From Natronosalvus halobius (GTDB lineage: Archaea; Halobacteriota; Halobacteria; Halobacteriales; Natrialbaceae), in the NCBI RefSeq assembly GCF_024138145.1, contig NZ_CP099997.1, positions 3,162,001 to 3,226,000 of the forward strand: DNA of 64,000 nucleotides. The letters run 5' to 3'. Made by a program: the position numbers and the translations under genes. Shown piece by piece: positions 1 to 7,384 of this stretch (its first letter is position 1; every line of letters begins with the position of its first letter). The notes beneath the pieces were generated by a model. The model saw nothing but the letters and a program-made list of their open reading frames with translations. It did no database searches and was not told the DNA's origin.

Positions 1-198
1 AGACACTGTATGATATTGTGCAACGAGTTATAAATAAATTGTCCTAGCAGGTTAAGCGCTGGGTGTTGTGGTGAGACGAAGTTTCTGCGAAAGCCCGGCA
101 GCGAAATGGCCGTTGGCCGTGAGCTGCCCGGAACGTGGAGGTGGGTGGGGCGGTGGGTAGTGGGTGATCGGGCACCAGTAAAAAAGAGAGGTTGTCGG

Positions 199-1038
199 CT
201 ACTCCCACCAGGACTCGCGCTCTGGGAACACGATTTCCGACCACCGAGTCAGCGCAATCGAACACCGACCATTGTACCAGTTCTTCGCCGCCGTCCTGAA
301 CCGCACCCGTTCGCCTTCTCGAACCATCGTCTGTCGACTCTTCGCCCAAATCGTGAACTTTGTTCTTCCAGTCTCGTCTTCGAGTAACCCGACCTGTTGA
401 ATCGCGGGACTCGAGGCATCCCACAGTTCGATCACACGGCCTTCGACACTGACTTCGCCCTTTCTAATCGACTCAAGCCTTCCAATCGGTACGATCGTCC
501 CTGCCTCGTGTTGTATCTCTTCTTTGGTATCCATCACCGCCTCGAACATGTCCGCACCCTCGAGCACTCGACTGGCAATTCGCTTCCCGATGACCGCTCG
601 CGTGTACCCACCTTGGACGTCTTCTGCCAACCGCCGTGCCTGCCGATTGACCTGTCCCAGTTCTCTTCGCTCGAGTTTCTCTCGAGGATCGACTTCGTTG
701 ACCGGCCGCTCACGACGCGCCGCTTCAACTACTGCTCTCGTTCGCTCCGCTCGTCCCTCCTGTCGACCGAACGCTGCCTGTACGCTGATTCGCTCGAGTT
801 CTTCCTCTCTCGCTCGAATGCGCTCTTCCTGGGCCAGGGTCACGCCGTAGATCCGATCTCCGCTGGTGTCGACCATCCCCTCCGGGTGGTTCGAATCCAC
901 CTTCGCCTGTATCTCCATCTCGACCGTTGGCCGGAACTCTGGAGTCTCATCGACGACGTCTTCTCCTCGAACCGCCTCCTGTTCGTACGCCTGTTCATCG
1001 ACCGAAACGATCTTACTGACTGACTTCTTAGTAGACAT
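199..1038 (-). CDS. OB-fold single-stranded DNA-binding protein (RPA-like, haloarchaeal)
   Basis: A 279-residue protein. The last 85 or so residues look like an OB-fold: VEGRVIELWD starts the first strands, DETGRTKFTIW follows, and it ends in the FPERESWWE tail found in haloarchaeal DNA-binding proteins of this type. The first 190 residues are highly charged and probably helical, including the phrase EMEIQAKVDSNHPEGM and an Arg/Glu-rich stretch. Family knowledge suggests binding of single-stranded DNA in replication or repair; such genes occur on haloarchaeal chromosomes and plasmids. The ATG at 1038 is the first in frame and fits the family length. It stands alone, with mobile DNA upstream. 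The family is well recognised; the exact role is inferred. Confidence 0.8.
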   Translation of the reverse strand: MSTKKSVSKIVSVDEQAYEQEAVRGEDVVDETPEFRPTVEMEIQAKVDSNHPEGMVDTSGDRIYGVTLAQEERIRAREEELERISVQAAFGRQEGRAERTRAVVEAARRERPVNEVDPREKLERRELGQVNRQARRLAEDVQGGYTRAVIGKRIASRVLEGADMFEAVMDTKEEIQHEAGTIVPIGRLESIRKGEVSVEGRVIELWDASSPAIQQVGLLEDETGRTKFTIWAKSRQTMVREGERVRFRTAAKNWYNGRCSIALTRWSEIVFPERESWWE

Positions 1039-1447
1039 TGGAATTCTTGCTAATTCCGAAGGCGCTCACTCGGTGTCTTTTCCGACACCACGACTCTCCA
1101 GCCCTGGCTCTCTTCGTCGTTCAACTTCTCCATCACACGCGTCTCGCTCGCGCCTTCGCACGCGCCCCCTGGGGCGCGAGCGAGACGCGCCGATGTCAGA
1201 TCTAACCAGTACCGCGCGTCGCTTCAACCGGAGCGAGCGTCCAGCGGGATATGCCCGCTCGTGTTCGGCCCGCAAGGGGCGCAACCGACGGGGATACCTG
1301 CTGGCGTCGAGGGCACATCCACTTTAGCCCGGCAGCCCGCCCGCTACTGCAGGCAGGCAGCCCGGAATGGTCGGTCGCGAGCGATGCGGAGGGTGGAAGC
1401 GACGAGCGGTGCGCGCCGTCAGGTCAAGTGTGTAACTTGATTCAGGT
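1039..1447. other. Non-coding stretch upstream of the OB-fold gene
   Basis: No convincing gene is present; the open frames here are arginine-rich reading-frame noise. The only clear structure is the long inverted repeat at 1141-1186, listed separately. A purine-rich segment near 1375-1415 has no recognisable feature. Confidence 0.5.
1141..1186. repeat. Perfect 14-bp inverted repeat with GC-rich spacer
   Basis: The left arm GTCTCGCTCGCGCC (1141-1154) is matched exactly by its reverse complement at 1173-1186, with an 18-base spacer. Inside the right half of the spacer and arm lies a second, shorter palindrome, GCGCCCC-CT-GGGGCGC. It could be a hairpin terminator, a mobile-element end or a protein site. 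It lies between a gene read leftward and an IS element read rightward, so it does not follow an obvious transcript end. Confidence 0.6.
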
Positions 1448-1636
1448 GCTAAGCCCCTTCTTTAAGAGCAACATAGAATACGAAGTGACCGAGTAGCACA
1501 AAAAGGGGGAATACAGCGACACACGAGTTTCTGAACTTAGTTGCTAAGTCCCCCTTCCTCAAGGACCAATGCAGGGAGTGATACGGCAGAGTAGCGCAGT
1601 AGGGAGGGATACAGCGCCCCCAGAAATTGGAAATTT
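1448..1636. repeat. Tandem imperfect repeat, two units of about 95 bases
   Basis: Unit 1 begins GCTAAGCCCC at 1448 and unit 2 begins GCTAAGTCCCC at 1543. Both then contain GAGTAGC followed by a purine run and end in GGGATACAGCG or GGGAATACAGCG. The units match in order and spacing but with many differences. They lie just upstream of the tnpB element, so the likeliest reading is two copies of its left end, one intact and one left by an older insertion. Confidence 0.55.
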
Positions 1637-1666
1637 CTGGTGTGCGAGCGAGACGCAGAGCGTCTC
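1621..1666. repeat. Two subterminal hairpins at the left end of the IS1341-type element
   Basis: CAGAAATT-GGA-AATTTCTG (1621-1639) is a perfect 8-bp stem with a 3-base loop. GAGACGC-AGA-GCGTCTC (1650-1666) is a perfect 7-bp stem. Subterminal hairpins are the recognition signal of IS200/IS605 elements, which supports a left end just upstream. Confidence 0.55.
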
Positions 1667-1749
1667 GTCAACGGCGCACATTCTCAAACACCCACGATAC
1701 CCACTTCAGAGGTCTATCGCTACCTTTATGTCTATCCATAGTCTATACA

Positions 1750-1902
1750 ATGGTGATGGATAGGTTTGAAATCGAAGGCGAGGAAGTCCTCGATGGCACG
1801 GCAAAACCGTCGGGCAATAGCGCTCACGTCATCGTTCCCAAACGCTGGCGCGGAGCCGACGTGAAAGTCGTCCGCGTCTCCAAACCTAACTCAGACGAAT
1901 AG
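1750..1902 (+). CDS. Small DUF2080-type protein accompanying tnpB
   Basis: A 50-residue protein starting at the ATG at 1750 (MVMDRFEIEGEE). The core DGTAKPSGNSAHVIVPKRW is characteristic of the short 'transposon-encoded' DUF2080 proteins that precede tnpB in many haloarchaeal IS1341 elements. It looks like a swapped-hairpin, AbrB-type DNA-binding fold, which would fit an element regulator, but that is inference. A longer in-frame start at 1627 exists but would run through the left-end hairpins, so it is rejected. The stop lies 3 bases before the tnpB start, indicating one transcript. Confidence 0.75.
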   Translation: MVMDRFEIEGEEVLDGTAKPSGNSAHVIVPKRWRGADVKVVRVSKPNSDE

Positions 1903-1905
1903 TCA

Positions 1906-3111
1906 ATGCAGTACAACTACAAGTATCGAATTGACCCGCCAGAACCCCTCCAAGAGGAGCTTCTGTATCACGTCGATACTTGTAGACAACTGTACAACAA
2001 CGTTCTCTACCTACTCAACGACGCAGACGATATCCCATCCCGCTACGAGGTGCAAGGGCAACTCCCCGACCTCAAAACGTGGTGGGACGACCTGAACAAC
2101 GTTCACTCGAAAGTCCTCCAGATGGTCGTCAAGCGCGTCTACGACAACCTCTCCACGCTCAAAGCACAGAAGGAGAACGGGCGTTCCGTGGGGATGCTCA
2201 AGTGGAAACCGCCTCGGGAGTATCGGTCGCTCACCTACAATCAGTCCGGCTTCAAACTCAAGAATACGAGTGGTCGGCCCATCTTGTGGTTGAGCAAGAT
2301 TGGTGAGATTCCGATTCACCTCCACCGAGACATCCCCGAGGACGCGACCATCAAACAGGTCACGGTCAAGCGAGACCCCACGGGTGAGTGGTACGCCACG
2401 TTCGGCATCGACGTGGAGAAAGATCCTCCCGAGAAACCTGAGACGACCGAGGAGGTCGTTGGCATCGACGTAGGGATTCTCAAGTACGCACACGATACCA
2501 AGGGATACGCTATTGAAAGTCCTGACTTGAGTGAAGAACGTGACCGACTCGACTGCGCCCAACGCAACCTCTCACGGAAAGAACACGGGTCTGCGAATTG
2601 GGAGAAACAGCGAGAGGTCGTCGCCCGGCGCCATGCTGACCTGAAACGGAAGCGTCGAGACTTCCTCCACAAGTTGTCGAACTACTACGCCCAAGAGTAT
2701 GACCTCGTGGCGGTCGAGGATTTGGACGCGAAAGGGTTGGTCGAACTCCCCGGCAACTCTCGGGACCGAGTGGGGGCGGCGTGGGGAACGTTCCTACGAA
2801 TGCTCGAATACAAGTGCGAGCGCGAGGGAACGCATTTCGTCGCTGTTGATCCGAAGAATACGACGAAGGAGTGCGCGTCCTGCGGTATCAAGACGGACAA
2901 ACCGTTGTGGGTTCGTGAACACTCGTGTCCGGCGTGTGGGTTTGAATCGGATAGAGACGCGAATGCGGCATGGAACATCCTTTCCCGTGGCCTCGAAGAC
3001 GTAGGAGTGGTTCACTCCGAATTAACGCCTGTGGAGACTGCGCTCCCTGTTGATACTTCTGTGTCTGCAAAGCGTGTCGTGGAAACAGGAAGCCCCACCC
3101 TCACAGAGTGA
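1906..3111 (+). CDS. tnpB: TnpB, RNA-guided endonuclease of IS1341-type element
   Basis: A 401-residue protein of normal family length. The N-terminal helix-turn-helix-like part (MQYNYKYRIDPPEPLQEELL) is followed by the RuvC nuclease. The first catalytic Asp is in VVGIDVGILKYA (about residue 187), the Glu in VAVEDLDAKGLV (about 270) and the last Asp in ESDRDANAAWNIL (about 348). Between the last two motifs is a zinc ribbon with Cys pairs CASC and CPAC. All key residues are present, so it should be active. TnpB proteins cut DNA next to a short target motif using a guide RNA from the element's right end. The gene follows the DUF2080 gene by 3 bases. Confidence 0.93.
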   Translation: MQYNYKYRIDPPEPLQEELLYHVDTCRQLYNNVLYLLNDADDIPSRYEVQGQLPDLKTWWDDLNNVHSKVLQMVVKRVYDNLSTLKAQKENGRSVGMLKWKPPREYRSLTYNQSGFKLKNTSGRPILWLSKIGEIPIHLHRDIPEDATIKQVTVKRDPTGEWYATFGIDVEKDPPEKPETTEEVVGIDVGILKYAHDTKGYAIESPDLSEERDRLDCAQRNLSRKEHGSANWEKQREVVARRHADLKRKRRDFLHKLSNYYAQEYDLVAVEDLDAKGLVELPGNSRDRVGAAWGTFLRMLEYKCEREGTHFVAVDPKNTTKECASCGIKTDKPLWVREHSCPACGFESDRDANAAWNILSRGLEDVGVVHSELTPVETALPVDTSVSAKRVVETGSPTLTE

Positions 3112-3147
3112 ACGGTTCGATCGTGAACGTTTATGGGGGTAGTTCAC
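2990..3147 (+). ncRNA. Predicted reRNA/omega RNA overlapping the 3' end of tnpB
   Basis: In this superfamily the guide RNA scaffold is the tnpB 3' coding end plus the right end of the element, and sense overlapping RNAs of this sort are known from Halobacterium. Here the GC-rich segment from the tnpB tail through the right end carries complementary stretches such as AGCCCCACC (about 3091) and the GGGGGT near 3135. The RNA should end at 3147 with the guide read from the flanking DNA beyond. The 5' boundary is approximate; no RNA data are available here. Confidence 0.5.
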
Positions 3148-3713
3148 GCCGTTTTCGCGTCTGAGCGAGCGAAGACCGAAAGCGCGCTTAATACTGGCAA
3201 CCGAAGAGCGGGAGTGAGCGACGGTCAGAAGCGGCGAGCGGGACGGGCCATCCAGAAACACCCTAGGAAACCGGCTGATTCGCACCACTCTGATGAGACG
3301 ACTTCTCGGAACGACCGTGAAATGCGAAGGTTGATGCGTTCGATTTCGGGATCGCCATTGTTGGTCTCAGATTCAGACATACGCTTGTACGTGCGTAGCA
3401 CATACACAAAACAGTACCACCGATATTCAATCGAACCAGTTCGTCACCCGCTCATATCTGGATCTAAGCACGCGGCGCTACAACATTCGGACCGAGGCAT
3501 CCAATGGGCAAGTCCACTCATGGGGAGACAAGCGCGGAATAGTATACGTGTGAACGCTAAGACGAGATCTATGTGTAATCGGTATATACGGATGTATACT
3601 ACTAACGTGAATTACAGGGCCGCCGTGTCACCACAGCGCTGCTATTGCACATCTGCTGGACGTCCATCGCGATACTCAGTATCGTCGATGTATCCGTCTG
3701 TTCTGACCACTTG
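3148..3713. other. Gene-free stretch with an antitoxin-like remnant
   Basis: The rightward open frame through this stretch has no protein-like character and is treated as noise. The only recognisable item is the beginning of a ribbon-helix-helix gene on the other strand (3309-3380). The rest, near 3400-3700, has no visible gene or repeat. Confidence 0.5.
3309..3380 (-). pseudogene. 5' remnant of a ribbon-helix-helix (CopG/MetJ-like) gene
   Basis: Reading from the ATG at 3380 gives MSESETNNGDPEIERINLR followed by ISRSF, which resembles the start of a haloarchaeal ribbon-helix-helix regulator: an acidic lead and the first beta strand (INLRIS). After about 24 residues the frame turns into unrelated sequence rich in Trp and Cys, so the two helices are missing. 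The break lies toward the IS1341 element. The family assignment rests on a short segment. Confidence 0.3.
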
Positions 3714-4157
3714 CTAGGACCACAGTGTCTCTATTCGTTGTTCTATCGCGGTGAGCACTGTCGAGTATACCTCGAGTGGATGGAGTGAAGGGAACTCGAG
3801 ATTGGTGACTTCGGTGGCAGATGGCGGCTCGTGGAAGTGTAACCGGGTGTTGTGCGTATTCGGATGCCAATCCCAGCGACACTCCCAGAGCTCTCCATCC
3901 CCGTGTTCTTCAACGTAGTGGACCGAGAAATCACCAGTCGTGAACCACCGGATGTCGAGTCGGGCCGTGGTTACTGAGTCTGGGTACCGTCCAGCGTCGA
4001 AGAGCACATGAAGCAATCGGGGTTCGTAGGAATCCGGGTCGAACGTCGTTTCGGCGACGAGTGAATCCGACGTAAGGTGTCGTTCCAATAGACGCAATGT
4101 CTGTCGATCCGGTGGCCCTGTCGAGTGAGGCGCTGAATCATCTGGTGGCAGACTCAT
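3714..4157 (-). CDS. TumE-like (DUF6516-type) small protein, putative toxin partner
   Basis: A 147-residue protein. The central part reads as beta strands, with TARLDIRWFTTGDFSVHYVE and then LWECRWDWHPNTHNTRLHFH. This resembles the TumE/DUF6516 family, where a similar His/Trp-rich core follows a short N-terminal region. The start codon at 4157 directly abuts the stop codon of the upstream winged-helix gene (stop 4158-4160), so the two are co-translated. TumE-family proteins are described as toxins paired with a DNA-binding TumA antitoxin. The toxin label here is inference from family and layout. Confidence 0.55.
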   Translation of the reverse strand: MSLPPDDSAPHSTGPPDRQTLRLLERHLTSDSLVAETTFDPDSYEPRLLHVLFDAGRYPDSVTTARLDIRWFTTGDFSVHYVEEHGDGELWECRWDWHPNTHNTRLHFHEPPSATEVTNLEFPSLHPLEVYSTVLTAIEQRIETLWS

Positions 4158-4685
4158 TTAGGCTGGAATTAGATGCCCATCGTTCTGGGAGAGCTGGCGA
4201 GCAAGTTCATATAGCCGAATGTCCCGAATCACACCCTGCCACTCACTGACGGCGGTCATCCGTTCGTGGATGGTTTCGTGATCACCGTGGTCGAACACGT
4301 TGACAGCCGTTGGGTCTGCCGTCCCGAACTGCGATTCGTATTCCGCACGCTGTGTTTCAAGCGCCTCCACCCGATTGATGATCTCTTCGACAGAGAGCTC
4401 GGTTGCGATCCGACTGGCGTCTTGCCATTCGAGATACCCCTCGTTTCGTTCGTATGTCGCTGGGCGGCTGTCTCTATCGGCTCGGGCGATGCCCATCTCC
4501 GCCAAGCGCTCGAGGTGCTTTTTCGCGGCGTTCGGAGAGCAGTCTGCAAGCTCTGCAATTTCGGTGTACGCAATCGGAGACGTAACCCCAAGGACGACGT
4601 CGTAGACACGACCAAACGTGTCCGTTCCTGCTTGCCACCGTCGCTGGGCACCGTTGGACTCGGGGGCTGGATCGAACTCAGTCAT
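4158..4685 (-). CDS. Winged-helix DNA-binding protein, partner of the TumE-like gene
   Basis: A 175-residue protein starting MTEFDPAPESNGAQRRW. Residues about 20-85 form a winged helix: PIAYTEIAELADCSPNAAKKH is the turn and recognition helix (in two parts), and LAEMGIARAD the wing lead. The second half is a long coiled-coil-like helix (RVEALETQRAEYESQFG) and a C-terminal helical part. It resembles haloarchaeal DUF7342-type regulators. The start at 4685 is preferred over 4727 because the extra residues lack family character. As first gene of the pair it probably represses its own promoter and may neutralise the downstream protein; the latter is inference. Confidence 0.65.
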   Translation of the reverse strand: MTEFDPAPESNGAQRRWQAGTDTFGRVYDVVLGVTSPIAYTEIAELADCSPNAAKKHLERLAEMGIARADRDSRPATYERNEGYLEWQDASRIATELSVEEIINRVEALETQRAEYESQFGTADPTAVNVFDHGDHETIHERMTAVSEWQGVIRDIRLYELARQLSQNDGHLIPA

Positions 4686-4948
4686 ACCTCCCTGTAGGTG
4701 GCCACTTTCAATATATCTTCGGATCATTCAGATATATGCAACTGCGTGTAGGATGGCCTGCTGGGAGAGCACAATTTGCCTTGTGTCACCTACTCACTCA
4801 CGACTGATGCTGTTCGCTGATTGAGTTGGGTAGTTCACTTTTTTGATCGATCAATTCCAAATTCTTGATTATCGTGCTTGCACTCGAGCGAATACGCTCG
4901 AGACGTTCACTCACCGTTTCAGGTTCGTCGCCTTGCCACGCGGCCAGG

Positions 4949-5110
4949 TGAACCGCCTCCGGGTCGAGCCCGAGGCTTCCCGTGGGTTAGTCGGACACTC
5001 CCACGCGACCATCGGCCTGATAACCTCGAGCGGTCGGGTGGGTCACGGTCGGCTGATTCACACAGCCCGATGCCTGCCGTCGCAGTTTCCGAACAGTCGG
5101 AAGCGTGTTG
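4949..5110 (-). ncRNA. Predicted reRNA/omega RNA region at the right end of the second tnpB element
   Basis: This covers the 3' end of the second tnpB and the right end of its element, the place where the guide RNA scaffold lies in this superfamily. The terminal segment on the minus strand, GGGAAGCCTCGGGCTCGACC then CGGAGGCGGTTCAC, holds complementary CCTC and GAGG blocks able to pair. The guide would be read from CTGGCC onward, inside the ArdC-like remnant. The 5' limit is a guess. Confidence 0.4.
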
Positions 5111-6253
5111 AGAGCAGGCACATTTCGATTCAACGACTCCAATCCCTTCTTCGCAATATTCACTGCCGCGTTCCGGTCAGCGTGGTCTTGCCGACCACAC
5201 GCGTTGCACGTGAACCGCTTCTTCCGACGATTCGACCGAGCCGTATGCTCACACTCAGTAAACGAACACATCTGACTGGTGTACGCGGGGTCGATGTCAT
5301 CGCTCGGAATCCCTTCGAACGCCGCTTTGTACGCGACGAACGAACGGAGTTTGTGAAACGGCAACGAGTGCAACCGACGATTCATCCGAGTGCCGTAGTC
5401 AATCGAGTCTCGCATATACTTGAGGTCTTCAAACACAACGAGCGGCGACTCGAATTGCTGAACCCACTCCACAATCCGTCGGGAGACTTGATGGAGTTGG
5501 TCGTGGACGTATCGCTCTTCCTTGCCCTCGAATACCTGGTCAAACGCTGTCTGCCCAACGCTCTGCATCCGCTTTCGCATCGTGAAGTACCGATGCCGCT
5601 CTTGCTTGATTTCAGGATATTCGATAACCACCGAATCAACGATGGCATCTTCACGAAGGGCGGCGAGGGCCACGCAGTCTTCGTTGATGTCTACACCGAC
5701 AACGGTTTGCGCATCGTGTTTGTCTCGAACTGTCGCTTCGAGGTGAGTGACGTTGACGTGGAGTTCGTGGTTGCCGTAGCGGGTCATCGCTTCAGCGGTT
5801 CCCACTCGCCACTCCTCATTTCCGAGTGCGTGTGTGAGGAGCTCGAGGCTGTCTGGTGAGCCACGAAGCGTGCCTTTCACTGGATTGTACGGCTTGGCAC
5901 TGATTCGATAGTGTATCTTGCCGTCTACGAGTGTAAGGTTATAGCCCTCGGTGAAGTTCATCCGCAACGGGTATGGCCCGGTCTTCTCGTGACTGGGTGT
6001 GTTGTAGTCGTCGCGGTCGTAAGACTGCTGAAGTGCGTCGAGGGACTTTGCGACGACGCGTTGCGTGGTGTTTTTCACGAGGTCAGCTTCGTCTTCAAGA
6101 CGGGGGTGAGATGTCGTCCCAGTCTGTCCCGTCTTTCGCTAAGTGGATGGTCTGGTTGAACACCCATCGAGCTTCGTGGTATGCTTCGGAGAGAAGTCGC
6201 TCTTTCTTGGGTTGGAGTTGAAAGACGAGTGTCTTCGTGAGCGGCTTCTCCAT
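4987..6253 (-). pseudogene. tnpB: tnpB with a one-base frameshift
   Basis: The N-terminal 52 residues start at the ATG at 6253 (MEKPLTKTLVFQLQPKKERL) and run into a stop near 6095. The rest of the protein continues in another frame. Removing one C from the run of five C on the coding strand (about 6100-6104) joins ...WDDISP to RLEDEADLVKNTTQR and yields a 421-residue TnpB. RuvC residues are all present: Asp in VVGVDINEDCV, Glu in VVFEDLKYM, Asp in HADRNAAVNIA, plus a zinc ribbon (CSFTEC, CNAC). It may be a recent mutation, a sequencing error in a homopolymer, or programmed slippage. Confidence 0.85.
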
Positions 6254-6461
6254 ACTGTTTTCGACGGACTGCGGTGTTGTAAGGGTATGGGTTAGCGTTG
6301 ATAGATTAGGCGATGTTGGCTTCACCTCGCGGTCAAGCCCCGAGGCACTCGCCTTGCTCATCTGTAGAACGCCGAGCCGCTCGTATCGAGTCCGACGTGT
6401 CGGCCAACGGTGTAGGCGACTGCCTCGGCTTCGACTTCGCGGCTTGCGTGTTCGCTCTTGT

Positions 6462-6672
6462 AGGTCATTCAGTTCGAGGGGGTCGAAGGTATATGCTCTT
6501 TCAGCTTTGGCGGGAAGCGCGGACCCCCTCCCTACTCACTCGTGGTTCGAAAATCTTCGGTTTTCGTCATCACGAGAGACCTACGGTCTTTCGAACGACT
6601 TCGCTCGCGCTCGAGGAAGGGAACTCCGCACTACCACCCACGGTGAAAGTCCCTGACTCGCCATCTTCTATG
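6462..6672. other. Gene-free segment with two short hairpins
   Basis: After the sharp end of the ArdC-like homology there is no gene. CGAAAAtcttcggTTTTCG (6548-6566) and AGACCtacGGTCT (6577-6589) are short perfect palindromes in a row, a pattern seen at ends of archaeal mobile elements. They lie just downstream of the RelE-like toxin gene and could also end its transcript. Confidence 0.4.
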
Positions 6673-6972
6673 CTACTCGTCGTCGCACCAGGACCCCCAG
6701 ACCTCACGGTACTTCCCGAGTTCCCGATATTCCTTCTTGCGCTCGAAGACATCGATGGCGTAGATCTGCTCGTTGTCTTTGTCCCAGTCGATCAGCACAC
6801 GGAAGTCACCGACCCGGAGCTTGTACCCTGGGTGGTTCTTCAGCCGATCGAGAAAGTGGCCGGGAAAGTCCCTTATGCCTTCCAGTTTGTTGATAACGCG
6901 CTTCGCGTCTTCTGTCTCGAACTGTTCTACTGTCGAAAAGAATGTTTCCGTCAGGATAATATCGTGTGGCAC
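6673..6972 (-). CDS. RelE/ParE-family toxin
   Basis: A 99-residue protein of the RelE fold: an N-terminal helix (FFSTVEQFETEDAKRVINKL), then the strand motif GYKLRVGDFRVLIDWD, then IYAIDVFERKKEYREL. The Arg in LRVGDFRVLI and the Arg-Lys-Lys-Glu-Tyr end match typical RelE catalytic positions. Family members cleave mRNA on the ribosome. It follows the ribbon-helix-helix antitoxin gene by 10 bases, the standard antitoxin-first order. Confidence 0.88.
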   Translation of the reverse strand: MPHDIILTETFFSTVEQFETEDAKRVINKLEGIRDFPGHFLDRLKNHPGYKLRVGDFRVLIDWDKDNEQIYAIDVFERKKEYRELGKYREVWGSWCDDE

Positions 6973-6982
6973 TCGACAATCC

Positions 6983-7261
6983 TCACTCCCCGCTGTCGTT
7001 GTCGATGCCGAGTCGGTTCTTCGCTTCTGAGATTGACATCGTCCGTCCCGCGGCCACGTCCGCGTAGCCTTCGGAGATGCCTTCTTGTGCCCCGGGCGTT
7101 AGGATCGGCTCGGTCGTGTCGCGAAGTACCTCGCGGATGAACTCTGATCGATTAGTGTAGTTTAGCTCCTCCGCTAATTCATCAAGTTCCTTCAGAAGCC
7201 GTCTGGGAACTTTGACGTTGAGTTTCACCATGTCGCCGTTGTCGCCTGTATCCGTGCTCAT
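6983..7261 (-). CDS. Ribbon-helix-helix antitoxin
   Basis: A 92-residue protein starting MSTDTGDNGD at 7261. The ribbon-helix-helix is plain: MVKLNVKVPRRLLKELDELA (strand and helix 1), then ELNYTNRSEFIREVLRD (turn and helix 2). The C-terminal half (ISEGYADVAAGRTMSISEAK) is the acidic toxin-binding tail with the short GYADVAAGR motif seen in RelE partners. A longer in-frame start at 7315 would read through the operator-like palindromes and is less likely. It binds the toxin downstream and represses the pair. Confidence 0.85.
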   Translation of the reverse strand: MSTDTGDNGDMVKLNVKVPRRLLKELDELAEELNYTNRSEFIREVLRDTTEPILTPGAQEGISEGYADVAAGRTMSISEAKNRLGIDNDSGE

Positions 7262-7285
7262 GTATCGTGGTACGTGGGTGGTACT

Positions 7286-7305
7286 GATAGAACTATCGCT
7301 GATAG
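7286..7305 (-). promoter_or_regulatory. Overlapping GATAG palindromes, likely antitoxin operator
   Basis: GATAG-AA-CTATC (7286-7297) and CTATC-GCT-GATAG (7293-7305) overlap about 25-45 bases upstream of the antitoxin start. The spacing places them over the expected TATA/BRE position of a leaderless archaeal gene. Ribbon-helix-helix dimers usually bind such short, tandem inverted sites. Confidence 0.45.
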
Positions 7306-7384
7306 TGGTGGCCAAGTTCTGCCTCTTTGTCCGTCACTGTCGGTTCGAGAGGACAATTCGTGGTGAACTACCGCTGCTTTCTCG

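Larger units (their letters stand above)
1543..3147 (+). mobile_element. IS200/IS605-superfamily element, IS1341 type (tnpB without tnpA)
   Basis: The element holds a small accessory gene and tnpB, with no TnpA-like Y1 transposase. The right end is placed at 3147 because the sequence after tnpB ends in GGGGGTAGTTCAC, and the second tnpB element in this window also ends in GTTCAC at its junction with known target DNA. The left end is uncertain: it may be at 1543, the start of the second tandem unit, or lie within either unit. Near it is a subterminal hairpin, CAGAAATT-GGA-AATTTCTG at 1621-1639. Without TnpA it would need a helper to move. Confidence 0.65.
4948..6366 (-). mobile_element. IS1341-type element inserted in the ArdC-like pseudogene
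   Basis: Both junctions are fixed by comparison with the intact ArdC-like gene. There the minus strand reads CGGCGTTTTAC-CTGGCC; here CGGCGTTCTAC is followed by the element and the element ends GGCGGTTCAC before CTGGCC. No target duplication is made, as expected of IS200/IS605 elements. The left flank ending TTCTAC marks the insertion-site motif. The ends are ambiguous by about 2 bases because AC occurs at both sides. The cargo is a frameshifted tnpB and its right-end RNA region; there is no tnpA. Confidence 0.82.
4802..6461 (-). pseudogene. Broken second copy of the ArdC-like/ImmA-like gene, split by an IS element
   Basis: Two pieces match the intact gene at 7385-8311 closely at the DNA level. 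The piece 6367-6461 encodes the ASREVEAEAVAY to GLDTSGSAF region, and 4802-4948 encodes the C-terminal part (LAAWQGDEPETVSERFERIR) plus a diverged tail. They are separated exactly by the tnpB element. The match stops abruptly at 6461, where the intact gene continues toward its metal-binding motif, so the N-terminal two thirds of this copy were already lost. It cannot encode a working protease. Confidence 0.8.

Noticed and set aside
1448-1636. CRISPR-like array
   Set aside because: There are only two diverged units with no constant repeat and no spacers of uniform length.
3133-3717. Rightward open frame of 194 codons after the first tnpB
   Set aside because: Ser/Arg/Tyr-rich without motif, begins in the IS right end and overlaps an antitoxin remnant on the other strand. 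No start signal.
4843-5859. Rightward open frame of 338 codons
   Set aside because: It is the shadow of the tnpB on the other strand, whose RuvC and zinc-ribbon motifs are clear. The rightward product is low in complexity and lacks any family motif.
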